Source: a virus. Taken from it: a stretch of 64,000 nucleotides of DNA. The position numbers were made by a program, and so were the translations under genes. The DNA lies in IMG/VR virus record IMGVR_UViG_3300030419_002087, positions 1-64,000 of that record. One strand, given 5' to 3'. Below, piece after piece: positions 1 through 11,300 of the stretch. Under the pieces are notes generated by a model. It ran no database searches. It was not told the DNA's origin and saw only the letters and a list, made by a program, of their open reading frames with translations. Numbering within the stretch: the first letter of the stretch is position 1; each line of letters opens with the position of its first letter.

Positions 1-1905
1 TATCTTGAAGGTGGTGAGAGTGTTTTTGGTTTTTGGATGGATGGTGATGATGAACAAAAACCTGTTGTTTTAGGTGTCTTTTATAGACATAAAATGGCGG
101 ATGATCAAAGAACACCAGTTAAAGGATCGCCAAGTGTTTCATCTTCTCAAGGTAAAGGTTGCACAACGAAGAAAGAAACACAAGAGGGTGTTGACAGTGG
201 AGCAAAAAAGGTATCCACTGGTAAGTATGTTCCAAAGGAAACATATAAATCTGGAAAGAGAGTATATGATCGATCAACAGGAACAATAAAAGGAACTTGC
301 CCAGAGAGATATCCTGTAAGTGATGAAGGTGGTTCTAAAGGTGTATCTGGTGCCGTTCTTGAACATCATTTCAATCTTAAAAGAAATACTAGTAGACCTA
401 GTTGTAAGAGAGATAATACTATTGCACAAATAACTGGATATCTTGGTGATTTTGCTGAACTCCTAATTGGTATAGAACAATATGCTGATTTTTATGTTGA
501 TGAGATTACTGGTGTTGTAAGAGATATTCAAGGTGATTTGAAAGCTATATCTAAAAAGATAGCTAAAGTTATAACGGGTAATATTAATCAGGTTCGAGAT
601 ACGATTTTCGCCTTTATTGGTGATAAGATATCTGGTTTCTTAAATTCATTACTACCAGAGGAATTGAAACCAATTCTTGGCCAAGGTATTAAGGGTGCAA
701 TGGATGTTATATATTGTCTCTTTGAAAATGTTATCGCATCTATATTCAATGTTGTATTTGATTTGCTTGGTGGGTTAGTAGGTCAGTTTATTAATGCACC
801 TCTTTGTGCTGCAGAAGAATTTGTTGGTGCTCTTCTTGGAACTGTTAATGGTTTTATTGATGATACAATCAGTCCTATCTTAGATACTCTTAGTGGAACT
901 CTTGGTGGTATTCTTGGTAGTATTTCAAATTTCGTTAGTAAGGCTTTAAACGTTGTTGGTTTGATTTATAGTTTCATCGGATGTGACGAATTCAAATGTC
1001 CTCTTCCTTCAAGATATGATACAGCATATGGCCCACAACAAGGATTAAGGAATAAAGTAGATAATATTACCAGTAAATTTGATATTGTACCTGATATGAA
1101 ATATGATAAGGATGGTAATGCTATTGGTACTGGTAACAAATTCTATGACAATATCGATAAGAATTTTGGAAATATTTTCAACCTAAAAGAATTAACACCA
1201 GAACAACAGCAAAATGCTGAAGATATTGCAGCTGTTGTTGGTGGATGTCAAACTGGCCTACTTAGATGTGGGCCTCCACAGATAGAAATTTTTGGTGGAG
1301 ATGGTATTGGAGGAGCTGCCAATGCTGTTGTTAGTGAATTTGGCCAAATCATTGGTGCTGATTTAGTAGATAAAGGAAGTGGATATACTGTTCCTCCATA
1401 TGTTAGATTTAAAGATGCTTGTGGTAATGGTAAAGGTGGTCGTGGTAGAGTTGTTATAAATGATGATGGTCAAATTGATAGAATTATAATAGATTATCAG
1501 GGATATGGGTATTATAATGATTTCAGAGAAATTAAAACCATCTATGGTGACATACTTCAAGATGTGACTATTCCACCACCTACTAGTGATGGTGAAACTG
1601 TTATCGGTGAAATTGAGGATATTTCAGTTGATCATAGTGGTAGTTCTTATGATGAAGACACAACTGTAGTTGCTGTACCTGATAATGGTTCTATATTGGA
1701 ACCTATCATTGTTAATGGTCATATCATGGGTGTTAATATAGTAGATCCTGGCAAAGGATTTACTACCATTCCTGATATAGAAATAAATAGCAGTACGGGA
1801 AATGACGCTGATTTAACGGCATCTCTCAAATTTAGGTCTGTCACTGAGGCAGATGCTATTGATCCTGACAAGGTTCTATTCGTTGTAAATTGTGTTGGTA
1901 GATAA
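1..1905 (+). CDS. gp5-like baseplate hub protein, 5' end outside the window
   Basis: The reading frame is open from base 1, so the true start lies upstream; the first internal ATG is at 37. The visible N-terminal part reads EGGESVFGFW followed by DGDDEQKPVVLG, which resembles the OB-fold of T4 gp5 and VgrG-type hub proteins. The middle (about residues 180-330 counted from the internal ATG) is a long run of amphipathic and hydrophobic helices rich in Gly, Leu and Ile. The C-terminal third has Gly-rich beta motifs of the form GSGYTVPP. No lysozyme domain is visible in the part present. The stop overlaps the next start (TAATG), so translation is probably coupled. The gp5 assignment rests on the OB-like motif and on the spike-like gene that follows; other hub or tail roles are possible. 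Confidence 0.7.
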   Translation, partial: YLEGGESVFGFWMDGDDEQKPVVLGVFYRHKMADDQRTPVKGSPSVSSSQGKGCTTKKETQEGVDSGAKKVSTGKYVPKETYKSGKRVYDRSTGTIKGTCPERYPVSDEGGSKGVSGAVLEHHFNLKRNTSRPSCKRDNTIAQITGYLGDFAELLIGIEQYADFYVDEITGVVRDIQGDLKAISKKIAKVITGNINQVRDTIFAFIGDKISGFLNSLLPEELKPILGQGIKGAMDVIYCLFENVIASIFNVVFDLLGGLVGQFINAPLCAAEEFVGALLGTVNGFIDDTISPILDTLSGTLGGILGSISNFVSKALNVVGLIYSFIGCDEFKCPLPSRYDTAYGPQQGLRNKVDNITSKFDIVPDMKYDKDGNAIGTGNKFYDNIDKNFGNIFNLKELTPEQQQNAEDIAAVVGGCQTGLLRCGPPQIEIFGGDGIGGAANAVVSEFGQIIGADLVDKGSGYTVPPYVRFKDACGNGKGGRGRVVINDDGQIDRIIIDYQGYGYYNDFREIKTIYGDILQDVTIPPPTSDGETVIGEIEDISVDHSGSSYDEDTTVVAVPDNGSILEPIIVNGHIMGVNIVDPGKGFTTIPDIEINSSTGNDADLTASLKFRSVTEADAIDPDKVLFVVNCVGR

Positions 1906-2492
1906 TGGCAACAACTAAAGCTGATTTTGATCTTTCAATAAAACGTCATTACCGTGAGGAGGGTGGTCAAAATTCTCCTTATGGTAAGGTGATGTATCGT
2001 GTCCTTAGTAATCGTGGTAATGGCCATGGTTGGTATTGGAACAAGAAATCTGAAGATCATTACTTATCTGCAACTGGTGGTTCTTATGAATGCTTAGGTG
2101 GTAATATCCCAAAGGAAAGAACTAAGGGTGCTGATCCTCTTTATTGTGCAAAACTAATTCATTGTAAAAATGGAGATATTGTACTTGATGCTGATAATGG
2201 TGATATCATCTTAAAAGGTGATAATGTACTTATAGAAGCCAATGGAATAAAGAATACTGGTGATGGTAACTGCTTGATTGACTGCAATAATGAATTAAGA
2301 TTAGATGCTCCTCAAGTCAAATGTGAATCAACAGATCTTCGACTTTGTGCTTCTAAGGATCTGACTCTTGTTGGTAAGGTTTATGCCGAACTTATTGGTG
2401 GTACTGCTGCTGTGACACAGGCTGCTGACTTCGGTGCTTCAACTATAATAGGTAAAATCACAGCAATCGCAAAATCATTCGGATTTATGTAA
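1905..2492 (+). CDS. Spike-like beta-helical virion protein
   Basis: This 195-residue protein starts in a TAATG overlap with the gp5-like gene and ends in another with the next gene. The centre (about residues 85-150) is made of short repeated beta motifs such as CKNGDIVLDADNGDIILKGDN, the pattern of a stacked beta-helix like the C-terminal spike of gp5 or VgrG. The N-terminal region (KVMYRVLSNRGNGHGWYW) has no family I recognise. The likely role is a membrane-piercing or central spike component split off from the hub protein. The sequence shows the repeat and the coupling; the spike role is inferred. Confidence 0.6.
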   Translation: MATTKADFDLSIKRHYREEGGQNSPYGKVMYRVLSNRGNGHGWYWNKKSEDHYLSATGGSYECLGGNIPKERTKGADPLYCAKLIHCKNGDIVLDADNGDIILKGDNVLIEANGIKNTGDGNCLIDCNNELRLDAPQVKCESTDLRLCASKDLTLVGKVYAELIGGTAAVTQAADFGASTIIGKITAIAKSFGFM

Positions 2493-3421
2493 TGGCTAAT
2501 TTTGGTGTAGCATTTGCAACTAAACTTGTAGTAGGAAGTGAGATAGGCGCTGGAGTCTTTGCTCAAAAAATTCCCTACGAAAATTCCATAAGTGGTGGTC
2601 TAACTGTTATAAACGGCCCTGCTATATTTGGTATTCAACCAGCTTTCCCTGGCATGGGAGTAGTCAATATTGGCCCATCAGTACCTACATCAGGCGTACC
2701 TGCTACGATGGGGTTGATGCTTATTCACCCTGCGATTGGAATGAATGTAACTGCTCCAATTGCTGCTAATTTTACGGGAATTGTTAATACATTTGGCCCT
2801 AAAAATAATTTTGGCCCAAATTTAACATTTGGTCTAAAACAAACTCTTGGAATTTTTAGTAAAATTGGAAAGGGTGTTGAGGTTGGAGGAACAGTAAAAG
2901 CAGAACCAAAGATGTGTGAGGTAGCACCTATAAGGAAAACTGCTGGTGTGTGGAACCATAGTGGAATCTTTAATTTAACTGGTGTAGGTAATGTTGCTGT
3001 TGCGATTAATAGTAAGAAAGGATTTGATATAGAACATCCAACCAAGAAAGGATGGAGACTTTCTCATATTTGTCCAGAGGCACCAACTGCTGATGTTTAT
3101 TTTAGAGGTAAACATGAAGGGTCTGATCCATTATATCTTCCTGAATATTGGAATGGATTAGTTGATCCTGAATCTATTACAGTACAATTAACTCCAGTTG
3201 GAAGTTATCAAGAATTATTTGTAGAGAAGGTAGTATGGGGTAAACAAGTTATTATTAAAAATAATGTTGCTGGCCCTATTAAGTGTCACTATATTGTTCA
3301 CGGAGAAAGAATTGATACTGAGAAAAATATTCATGAATATGAAGGAACTTGGGATGATTATCCAGGCGATAATGCCACCCGATCCGTTGTTGGTAAAGAT
3401 TATGATAGGAGAGCTGCCTAA
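2492..3421 (+). CDS. Virion structural protein, unknown function
   Basis: This 309-residue protein is rich in Gly, Pro, Ile and Val. The N-terminal two thirds contain repeated short hydrophobic units (for example GPAIFGIQPAFPGMGVVNIG), suggesting a beta-rich shell or fibre fold. The last 110 residues look like a separate domain containing PLYLPEYWNGLVDPESI and IKCHYIVHGERID. The gene is coupled by TAATG to both neighbours, so it probably belongs to the same baseplate or tail-tip transcript. I do not recognise a named family. Confidence 0.6.
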   Translation: MANFGVAFATKLVVGSEIGAGVFAQKIPYENSISGGLTVINGPAIFGIQPAFPGMGVVNIGPSVPTSGVPATMGLMLIHPAIGMNVTAPIAANFTGIVNTFGPKNNFGPNLTFGLKQTLGIFSKIGKGVEVGGTVKAEPKMCEVAPIRKTAGVWNHSGIFNLTGVGNVAVAINSKKGFDIEHPTKKGWRLSHICPEAPTADVYFRGKHEGSDPLYLPEYWNGLVDPESITVQLTPVGSYQELFVEKVVWGKQVIIKNNVAGPIKCHYIVHGERIDTEKNIHEYEGTWDDYPGDNATRSVVGKDYDRRAA

Positions 3422-4233
3422 TGGATAACAATGCAAAAACCCAATACATTATTACTGACGTACAAGAACGTATAGTACGTGAGGAGGATCTTATTGGAGT
3501 TGGTACTCCATCTGCGATTCAAAATAGATTGGATCATGTAGATACATGTATGGAAGCTTATAATCCATCTATTAAAGGTATCGATGCTAAAGTTATTGGT
3601 ATTGGTCAATCCATTAATAAGATAAAAGATGAGATAATAACTTTATATACTAATGCTGTAATGACAGGTAATTCCGCTACTAGTTGTGGAACATATAATG
3701 CTGGAGCTGGTTGTTCTTTTGTGGATGCATCTGCGTTTCAAGCTGCTGGTGGATTTAGTGGTTGGGGATTAAGTACCTGTTTTACTGGTTATGGTCAGAA
3801 AAATTATGATGTAGTAACTGCACATATTTGGCCTTTCGATCCAACTACAGATGATCCTTTTACTCCAGCTACTACTGAAGTTATTAATACTGCAAGTACA
3901 ACATATACTGCTGGAGTAGGTACATTTATTAGTCATACTCCAGATGGAGGAGGTGTTGTAGGTAATACTGTAACTCTTAATTCTAATAGTGGATGTTCTG
4001 CAACAGCTACTGAAATTACTAGAAAAGAAGCTGAGATAACTGCACTTAGATCAGAACTTGCTGATTATAGAGGTATTGTAAATGATATACGTACAGATAG
4101 ATTAGATTATCAATTGGAAGAATGGGGTTCAAAAAATGCTATAGAAGAAGCAAAGGCTAAAAAAGATAGATTGTCTGGTATTTTAACAGCTTTTAGTGAT
4201 TCAAGATATAATAGTCTGTTTCTAAAAACCTAG
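3421..4233 (+). CDS. Virion-associated protein with coiled-coil C terminus, unknown function
   Basis: This is a 270-residue protein. Residues 1-80 are helical. A middle segment rich in Ser, Gly, Thr and Cys (about 85-195) includes CGTYNAGAGCSFVDASAFQAAGG. The last 70 residues are heptad-like and charged (TRKEAEITALRSELADYR), which suggests a coiled coil. It is the last gene of the TAATG-coupled hub block, and a sigma70-like promoter follows it. A tail-tip or fibre-attachment role is a guess from position. Confidence 0.55.
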   Translation: MDNNAKTQYIITDVQERIVREEDLIGVGTPSAIQNRLDHVDTCMEAYNPSIKGIDAKVIGIGQSINKIKDEIITLYTNAVMTGNSATSCGTYNAGAGCSFVDASAFQAAGGFSGWGLSTCFTGYGQKNYDVVTAHIWPFDPTTDDPFTPATTEVINTASTTYTAGVGTFISHTPDGGGVVGNTVTLNSNSGCSATATEITRKEAEITALRSELADYRGIVNDIRTDRLDYQLEEWGSKNAIEEAKAKKDRLSGILTAFSDSRYNSLFLKT

Positions 4234-4236
4234 CCC

Positions 4237-4265
4237 TTGCCAAGGTGGGTATGTAGTGGTATTAT
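4237..4265 (+). promoter_or_regulatory. sigma70-type promoter
   Basis: TTGCCA (4237-4242) and TATTAT (4260-4265) are separated by exactly 17 bases. The site is directly before the 4293 gene and tRNA-Gly and after the stop of the hub block, so it likely drives the small gene, the tRNA and the 2OG oxygenase behind them. Confidence 0.6.
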
Positions 4266-4292
4266 AGTTCAGTAACAAAGGTCAGGTGCCTA

Positions 4293-4499
4293 ATGGAAAG
4301 AGAAGACGAGTATCTAACAACCGTTGTTATTAATGTTCAAGAAAAGTCGTTTCGTCTTCTTTCTGATGAAGGAGTTGAACAAAGTATCACATGTGATACA
4401 ATGTCGCAATTCATGGATTTACTTGAGATGGTTAAGTGTTCAGAGGAATTTGGTGTAGAAATTCGGTACGTTGAACCGAAAACTGCGGGAGTAGTTTAA
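4293..4499 (+). CDS. Small acidic phage protein, overlaps the tRNA gene
   Basis: This 68-residue protein (MEREDEYLTTVVINVQEKSF...) has no recognised domain. It starts 28 bases after the -10 box of a promoter. Its last five codons and stop (GCG GGA GTA GTT TAA) lie inside tRNA-Gly: the coding region covers the whole 5' acceptor strand and part of the D arm. It is probably expressed early from the sigma70 promoter. Function is unknown. Confidence 0.6.
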   Translation: MEREDEYLTTVVINVQEKSFRLLSDEGVEQSITCDTMSQFMDLLEMVKCSEEFGVEIRYVEPKTAGVV

Positions 4500-4555
4500 T
4501 GGTAGAATCTGAGTGTTCCACACTCCAGCTGTAGGTTCGATTCCTACCTCCCGCT
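4485..4555 (+). tRNA. tRNA-Gly(UCC)
   Basis: A 71-base cloverleaf can be folded by hand. The acceptor GCGGGAG (4485-4491) pairs perfectly with CTCCCGC (4548-4554), with discriminator T at 4555. The T stem GTAGG/CCTAC is perfect around loop TTCGATT. The anticodon loop GTTCCAC puts UCC at 4517-4519, with U33 before it and A37 after it. The first pair of the anticodon stem is a T-C mismatch. CCA is not encoded. It reads GGA and GGG glycine codons, and the fibres encoded in this window are exceptionally rich in glycine. Confidence 0.9.
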
Positions 4556-4556
4556 T

Positions 4557-4706
4557 ATGACTTTAAGAGACTATATAGAAAGACCAAAAAAAGAATGGAC
4601 TGATAAAGATTGGCTGAAAGAAGCTTACATCATGGTTCATTCGCCATGGATTGATGATGAAGAACGAGAATACTGGAGAGATAAAATAAAAGAATTACAA
4701 AAATGA
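4557..4706 (+). CDS. Small hypothetical protein (49 aa)
   Basis: The ORF starts two bases after the tRNA discriminator and ends in an ATGA overlap with the oxygenase at 4703. The product is charged and Trp-rich (MTLRDYIERPKKEWTDKDWL...). The overlap with the downstream gene argues that it is real. It has no recognisable domain. Confidence 0.5.
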   Translation: MTLRDYIERPKKEWTDKDWLKEAYIMVHSPWIDDEEREYWRDKIKELQK

Positions 4707-5317
4707 CTTATAAAGTTCCTTTTATTATAGAAGATAATTTTCTTCCACAAAATGAATTGGAAGATGTATGGACAGAAACTAAAAGTCTTTATAAAAATCT
4801 TAGGCCTGGATGGACTAGTAATCCAGCTACTAAAGATGGAGAGGTTTTAAAACAAAATTCTCATTTATTTTATCATGAATTTTATGGAGATGCATATAAT
4901 GAGTCAATTACATCAGAGATACTTATAAAGAGGATTATACACGATAAATTCTTAGATAAATTTGAAGATAGACTTGTAAGAGATTTAGCACAGAACATTA
5001 ACTGGCAAGGATTAATGTTGTCATATTATGATGATGGTGATAGTTATAAACCACATCATGATCAGGCTATGTTTACCGTTCTTTATTGGTTACATAAACA
5101 ACCTAAGAAGTTTAGTGGTGGTAAATTACACCTATATAATGATACGACTAGTTCAAATCCTGAAGCCTTTATTCCGTTTGAACCTAGACATAATAGAATA
5201 TTAATATTTCCCTCACCTTATATGCACGAAGTAACCCCAGTTACTTTGAATGAGGAAGATAGAAAAAAAGGATTAGGTAGATACTGCATTACTATGTTCT
5301 GCGGAATTCAACCATAG
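4703..5317 (+). CDS. 2-oxoglutarate/Fe(II)-dependent oxygenase
   Basis: This 204-residue protein has the iron-binding facial triad of the P4H-like 2OG dioxygenases: H118-H119-D120 (HxD) and a distal histidine near residue 175 in PSPYMHEVTPV, followed by a 2OG-binding RYCITMF segment. Jelly-roll strands are visible around FTVLYWLHKQP and GGKLHLYN. Members of the family hydroxylate protein side chains or small molecules using 2-oxoglutarate and O2. It is translationally coupled to the 49-residue ORF and lies just upstream of the long fibre gene. The substrate is unknown; fibre or tail proteins are plausible. Confidence 0.85.
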   Translation: MTYKVPFIIEDNFLPQNELEDVWTETKSLYKNLRPGWTSNPATKDGEVLKQNSHLFYHEFYGDAYNESITSEILIKRIIHDKFLDKFEDRLVRDLAQNINWQGLMLSYYDDGDSYKPHHDQAMFTVLYWLHKQPKKFSGGKLHLYNDTTSSNPEAFIPFEPRHNRILIFPSPYMHEVTPVTLNEEDRKKGLGRYCITMFCGIQP

Positions 5318-5335
5318 TCTTTCATATCTTCCTTG

Positions 5336-5343
5336 TCTAAATA
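5336..5343 (+). promoter_or_regulatory. T4-type late promoter
   Basis: TCTAAATA lies 38 bases before the ATG of the 2114-residue fibre gene and matches the nnTAAATA late motif seen at other structural genes in the window. Confidence 0.5.
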
Positions 5344-5381
5344 TAAGGAGAAGAAATCTTGTTAATCTCAGGATAAGCGAA

Positions 5382-8300
5382 ATGCCTTTAAGTAGACTAG
5401 AGAATTTCCTAAAGAATGTTGAAGGTAACATTTTATATGTAAACCCGACAGATCTGGACGCAACTGACAGTATTGAAAACCAAGGTAATTCACTTACCCG
5501 ACCATTCAAATCGATTCAAAGGGCGTTATTAGAAGCTGCTAGGTTTTCATATCAGATAGGACAAAATAACGATAAGTTTAATAGAACAACGATATTATTA
5601 TATCCAGGCACACATGAAGTTGATAACAGGCCTGGTTATAACGTAATCAACTCCTCTGGTGCAGCTCTTTATAGAGATAGGAATGGTGTAATTAAAGCAC
5701 TTGAACAATTAACTGATGAGAGTAATTATAATATAAATGATCCCACTAACGAACTTTATAAGTATAACTCAACTGAGGGTGGTGTTATTATCCCTCGTGG
5801 TACTTCTATTGTTGGTTTAGATTTACGTAAAACAAATATAAGACCTAAGTTTGTTCCCGATCCTACAAACGACGGTATTCTTAGATCAGCTATATTCCGT
5901 GTAACTGGTGGATGTTATTTCTGGCAATTCACTATATTTGATGGAGATCCTAATAGTTCTGTTTATAGAGATTATACAACAAATAGATATACTCCTAGAT
6001 TTTCACACCATAAACTAACTGTATTTGAATATGCAGATGGTGTAAACGGTGTTGGTATTGGTACTTCTACCAGTTCAACTGACCTTCAGATGTATTATCA
6101 TAAGGTTCAGAAGGCCTATGGTGATAGTTCTGGTCGTGCGATTGGTGACTTCCCATCTACTGCTGACATGCAACCTAAGTTGCCTGAATATGAGATGGTT
6201 GGCCCTGTTGCGGCAAGTAATATTGGTATTACCAGTATGAGAGCTGGTGCTGGATCTCTATCTAATACTTCAACCACAGTTACAGTAGATTGTAAGACAG
6301 CTCATAGCCTTGTTGTAGATAGTTCTGTTCGTATATCAGGTGTTAATACATATCCAAACATTTATAATGGTAATTTCGTTGTAACAGGTGTATCTTCTGA
6401 TCGGATATTTACATATCGAACCAGTTCCCCACCTCTTGATGGTCTACCAGCAATGGATGGTGATGAACAAGTCATTGCTGATACTGATACTATTACAGGT
6501 ACTTCTCCATATATCTTTAACTGTTCTCTACGTTCAGTTTATGGTATGTGTGGTATGCACGCTGATGGTAGCAAATCGACTGGATTTAAGTCGATGGTTG
6601 TTGCCCAGTACACTGGTGTAGGTCTACAAAAAGATAATGATGCTTTCTTATTATACAATAGTAGTACGTCCCAATATGATACTAATGCCACAGTTGCCGA
6701 TAGTGAAAAACCATTATATCTGAATAGTGATGCCATTTATAGGCCTTCTTATGAGAACTATCATGTTAAATGTTCTAATAAGGCGGTTATTCAGATTGTA
6801 TCTGTGTTTGCTATTGGTTACGCCCAACAATTCTTGGCTGAATCTGGTGGAGACCAATCAATAACAAACTCTAACTCTAACTTTGGTTCAAAGGCATTAA
6901 AAGCTTCTGGTTTCCAAGATCAGGCATTTGTTAGAGATGATAAAGGATATGTTACTCATATTATTCCACCACAGAGACTTGAGAAGGCTAATAAATCTGT
7001 AGAATGGGGTGCTATTAATGTTGGATTAACTACAGCTCCTGTTGGTGTTGGTACTACAGCTAAGATATTCTTAGATGGATTTACTGATCCAGATATTCCA
7101 CCCCCAGTTATTATTGAAGGATTTAGAATTGGTGCAAAGAGAACCTTTGATCCTCAAAACTTATGCACTAATCCAGACCTTCTAAAAGTTAATGTTGCTG
7201 GTGTTGGTACATATTCTGCACCCATTACGATGATTAATTCGGATGGTAGTGAAGGCCCGACAGCTTTAAAAGAATATGTTGTAGGATTTGTTGGTGCTGC
7301 TAACAGTATTACAAGTAGTACATTAACTCTTAGACAAGATCATCAACTATTTGCAGGTGAAAGTATTAGAGTTATAGCTGATGATGGTGCTTTACCAGAT
7401 GGAGTTGATTCAGGAAAGATATATTATGCTGTAACTAATGATTCTCAGAATGAAACTCTAAATGCAAATCAGATTAAACTTGCTAAGACTGAGAATGAGG
7501 CTATACTAGGTGGTTCTGGTAACTTTATTGTCATTAGTAATGATAAAGGTGGTAGAATACGAATTAATTCTAGGGTAACTGATAAATTACCAGGCGATTT
7601 TGCTCATCCAGTTCAATATGATACTACCAATAAGAACTGGTATGTACGTTGTTCCATTGATCCAGCTATTAATACAGTTTGGAGTGGTATTACAACTAAC
7701 CAAGATGCTCTTGGGCCTAGAACTAATAAGACATTCTTTGAAAGAAGAGAGGATACAAGATCTTTAGGTAATAGGATCTATAAGTTACGTTATGTTATTC
7801 CTAAAGAGGAACAGGATGCTAGACCACCTATTCCTGGCTATGTTGTCCAAGAATCTAGTACTACTGGTGTAACTACTGCAACTGATTTCACTGATAATAT
7901 TCCTAACGCTACTGTTCTAAGGAATGTACGTATTATAAACACCGTTAATAGGGATTCAAATACTGGTATTACTACAATTTGTACTGAGAAACCTCATGAC
8001 TTGATGGTTGGTGATAGAGTACTGTTCAAAAATATAAGAAGTACTGCAAATACAGTTGGTGCTGCTAATACTGGATATAATACTATTAGAAATGTTGTTG
8101 GTGTTACTAGTTCTAAGGGATTTGAAGTTTCTTATGGATATGCGCCAGGAAACTTTATTACTAACGTTTCTACTAGAAATTCAAGTCTACCTACATTCTC
8201 TAAACAACAAGCAAAAGGAACCTTTGTTGTTTATCGTGTAGAGACTCTTAAAGAACAACAGTATAACAAACAAGATGGTGTTTATCATCTAATATGTGTT

Positions 8301-11300
8301 GATAGTAGTATTAGTCCAACTGTTAACGAATTCAGTAATAGAAAGTATACTCAAGCTATTGAGAATTTATATCCACAATTTGATGGTGATAACTTTGTAA
8401 TGGATGCCTCTGCTGCATCCAGTTATGCTATTAATGATCCAGTTGGTAAGGTTGTAACTAACAGTTTACAGTACAGTATCACTAGAGAATTTGCTAACAG
8501 ATATATTAGATCATTTGGCCCAGGCATTGCGGTCACATATGCTGCAGGTTCTACTGCTGGTGTTAGTACCATCTATACAGACCGTGAACATAATCTGAAT
8601 CAGATAACTGCCGTAAGTATTGGTAATAGTGGTGTTAATTATGGTGCTGGTATTTCAACCACTCTTTATAACGCAACTCTATCATACGTTGGAGTAAGTA
8701 CTGGTGAAGGTGCTACTGCAAATATAACCATTGATGCTCTTGGTGGTATTACTGCTATCTCAATTGTTGATGGTGGATCTGCATACGGTGTTGGACATAC
8801 TCTTGAAGTTGTTGGTGTTCAGACTGCTGGAAGTCATACTCGTGGATGGGTTAATGTTACTAAGATTGCTAATAATATAGGTGATGCAATTGAAATAGTT
8901 GGTGTTGGTACTTCACTTGGTCGTTATACCAGTGGATATTGTGGAATCCATACTATTGTATCTCTAAAACCAAAAGAGGTTACTTATAATAACGGGTTCA
9001 ATCCAGGCGTTTATGATGTAAACACTGTTGGAATGGCTTCAGGCTTCATGTTATATGCAGGCCCTGTACCTCCAGTATCTACTATTTCATACTCTAGTGC
9101 TGCAACTGGAATTGCAACAGTTACTACTTCTGGGCCTCATGGATTAAATGTTAACAACCCATTTAAGATAGTTGGTGTTGCTCAGACAATTTATAATACA
9201 GAATCTATAGTTAATGAGAGAATAAGTACAACTCAGTTTAACTTCAAGTTTACTGATAAGGCTATTCCAGCAACTTATACTGCTGGTGGTAGTGTTATAC
9301 CAATTAACTATGGCCCTCGTGGTGGTAAGACTGAATCTGGTAATGAAAGGATTGCTCAGAGACTTGTTCCTTTCAGAACTGGTATTCAAACTTCAATGAG
9401 TGCCGCCTCAATTAACTCAACAACTACTACTCTTACTTTGGGTGATAGTTCTGGTTTCTATAAGGGTGACTACGTTCAGATTGATGGTGAGGTTATTCGT
9501 ATCTCCTCAGATTTCTCTTCTAATCAGGCAACAGTAATAAGAGGTCAACTTGGTTCTCGTTCTTCTGCACATGATGCTAGTTCTTTAGTTAAGAAGATTC
9601 GTATTATTGCTTCTGAGAAGAGAAGACACTCAATTCTACGTGCTTCTGGTCATACATTTGAATATGTTGGATATGGGCCAGGTAACTACTCAACTGGTTT
9701 ACCACAGAAACAAGATAGGATTCTATCAAAAGAAGAACAGTTCCTTTCTCAGTCACAGAACCCTGATGGTGGTGCTGTAGTTTATACTGGTGTTAATGAT
9801 GCTGGTGACTTCTACATTGGTAACAAAGTTATTAACTCTAAGGATGGTACTGAATCTACATTCAATATTCCAATTCCAACTGTAACTGGTGCTGATGAGG
9901 ATGCTGCAGGAGCTGCTACAAGATTAGATGCTATCTTTGATAGTGTAACTGTCAGGGAAGGATTATCAGTTGATGGAGATAATAATACAACAGTTAAGTT
10001 AAATGCTCCTACCACAATTACTGAGAAATTAACAACAACATCTGCTGATGGTGCTGAATTTGTTAAGATAACCATTAATGGTGGTTTACCAGAGAATAGA
10101 ACATTTACTTACTCTCCAACCAAACCAACAGGTACAGGAACTCTTGGAGATTTAACCTTTAATTCTAGTCCAAACTTTGGCGAATATCTTGGGTGGACAT
10201 ATACCAACCAAGGATGGAAGAGATTTGGTCTTATTTCTGCTGAGGCTGATTCAACAAAACTAAGTCTTGGTACTGTTGGTGTTGGTTCTACCAGTGCTAA
10301 TCGTATTGGTCAACAAAATGGTATTGATGTAAGAGGTACGATTGTTGCTGATGCTTTTGTTTGTGCTGGAATTTGTACTTTCTCTGGTTCAACAACATTC
10401 GCTTCTATTACCTTTAGTGAATTAACTGTTGGTGTTGCTACTGTTACTGGTAGATTGGATATTAATGGTGACTTTGATTGTGGAATTGCAACAGTTACTA
10501 CACTGAAATTAGCCAATAGTGATAAGATTTTGATGGGAGATAGTGATTTCCTTGAGATATATCATGACGGCAGTGATGCTTACTTCAAGAATACTGGTGG
10601 TACTGGTGGTCGTACTTATATTCAAGGCCCATCCAGCGGTGGTCAAGAGATGCGTCTACAGGCCAAGGCTGGAGAAGATGGTATCGTCATAAATGACGGT
10701 GGTGCTATTACAATCGGTCATGCTGGTAGTACCAAGATTGAGACAACTTCATCAGGTATTACTGTAACTGGTACAATTAATGGTTCTATTGAGTACTCCA
10801 ATGGTGTACTTACAGATACAGTTGGTTCTAATACTGATTATCAGGTAGGTTTTGTTACTGCTGCTTCTGGTACTTACAATAGACTCTTTATTGATTCTCA
10901 ATCTTCGGCATTCACCTATAATCCAAACTCAAATACATTGAGTGCTGGAACATTTAATGGATCTGGTGCAAGTTTAACTAATATTCCAAATAGTGCAACG
11001 ACAGCTACAGATAGTAACTCTCCTAACACTATTGTTGGTAGAGATGCTTCTGGTAACTTCTCTGCTGGTACTATTACCGCAACCTTGAGTGGTAATGCAT
11101 CTTCGGCTAGTTTGGTTGATGTTAATGCTAATAATACTACCAATGAAACTGTTTATCCAGTATTTGTAGATTCAACTGGTAGTGCTGTTCAGTTAGAAAG
11201 AGATACAGGATTGACTTATAATCCAAGTACTCAGATTCTAACTTGTACTACGGTTAGTGCTGGCTTGAATGGTATTGCATCAGAAGCTACTACTGTTAGA

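Noticed and set aside
1-1905. Lysozyme domain in the gp5-like protein
   Set aside because: No lysozyme motif is seen in the visible part; it may lie upstream of the window or be absent.
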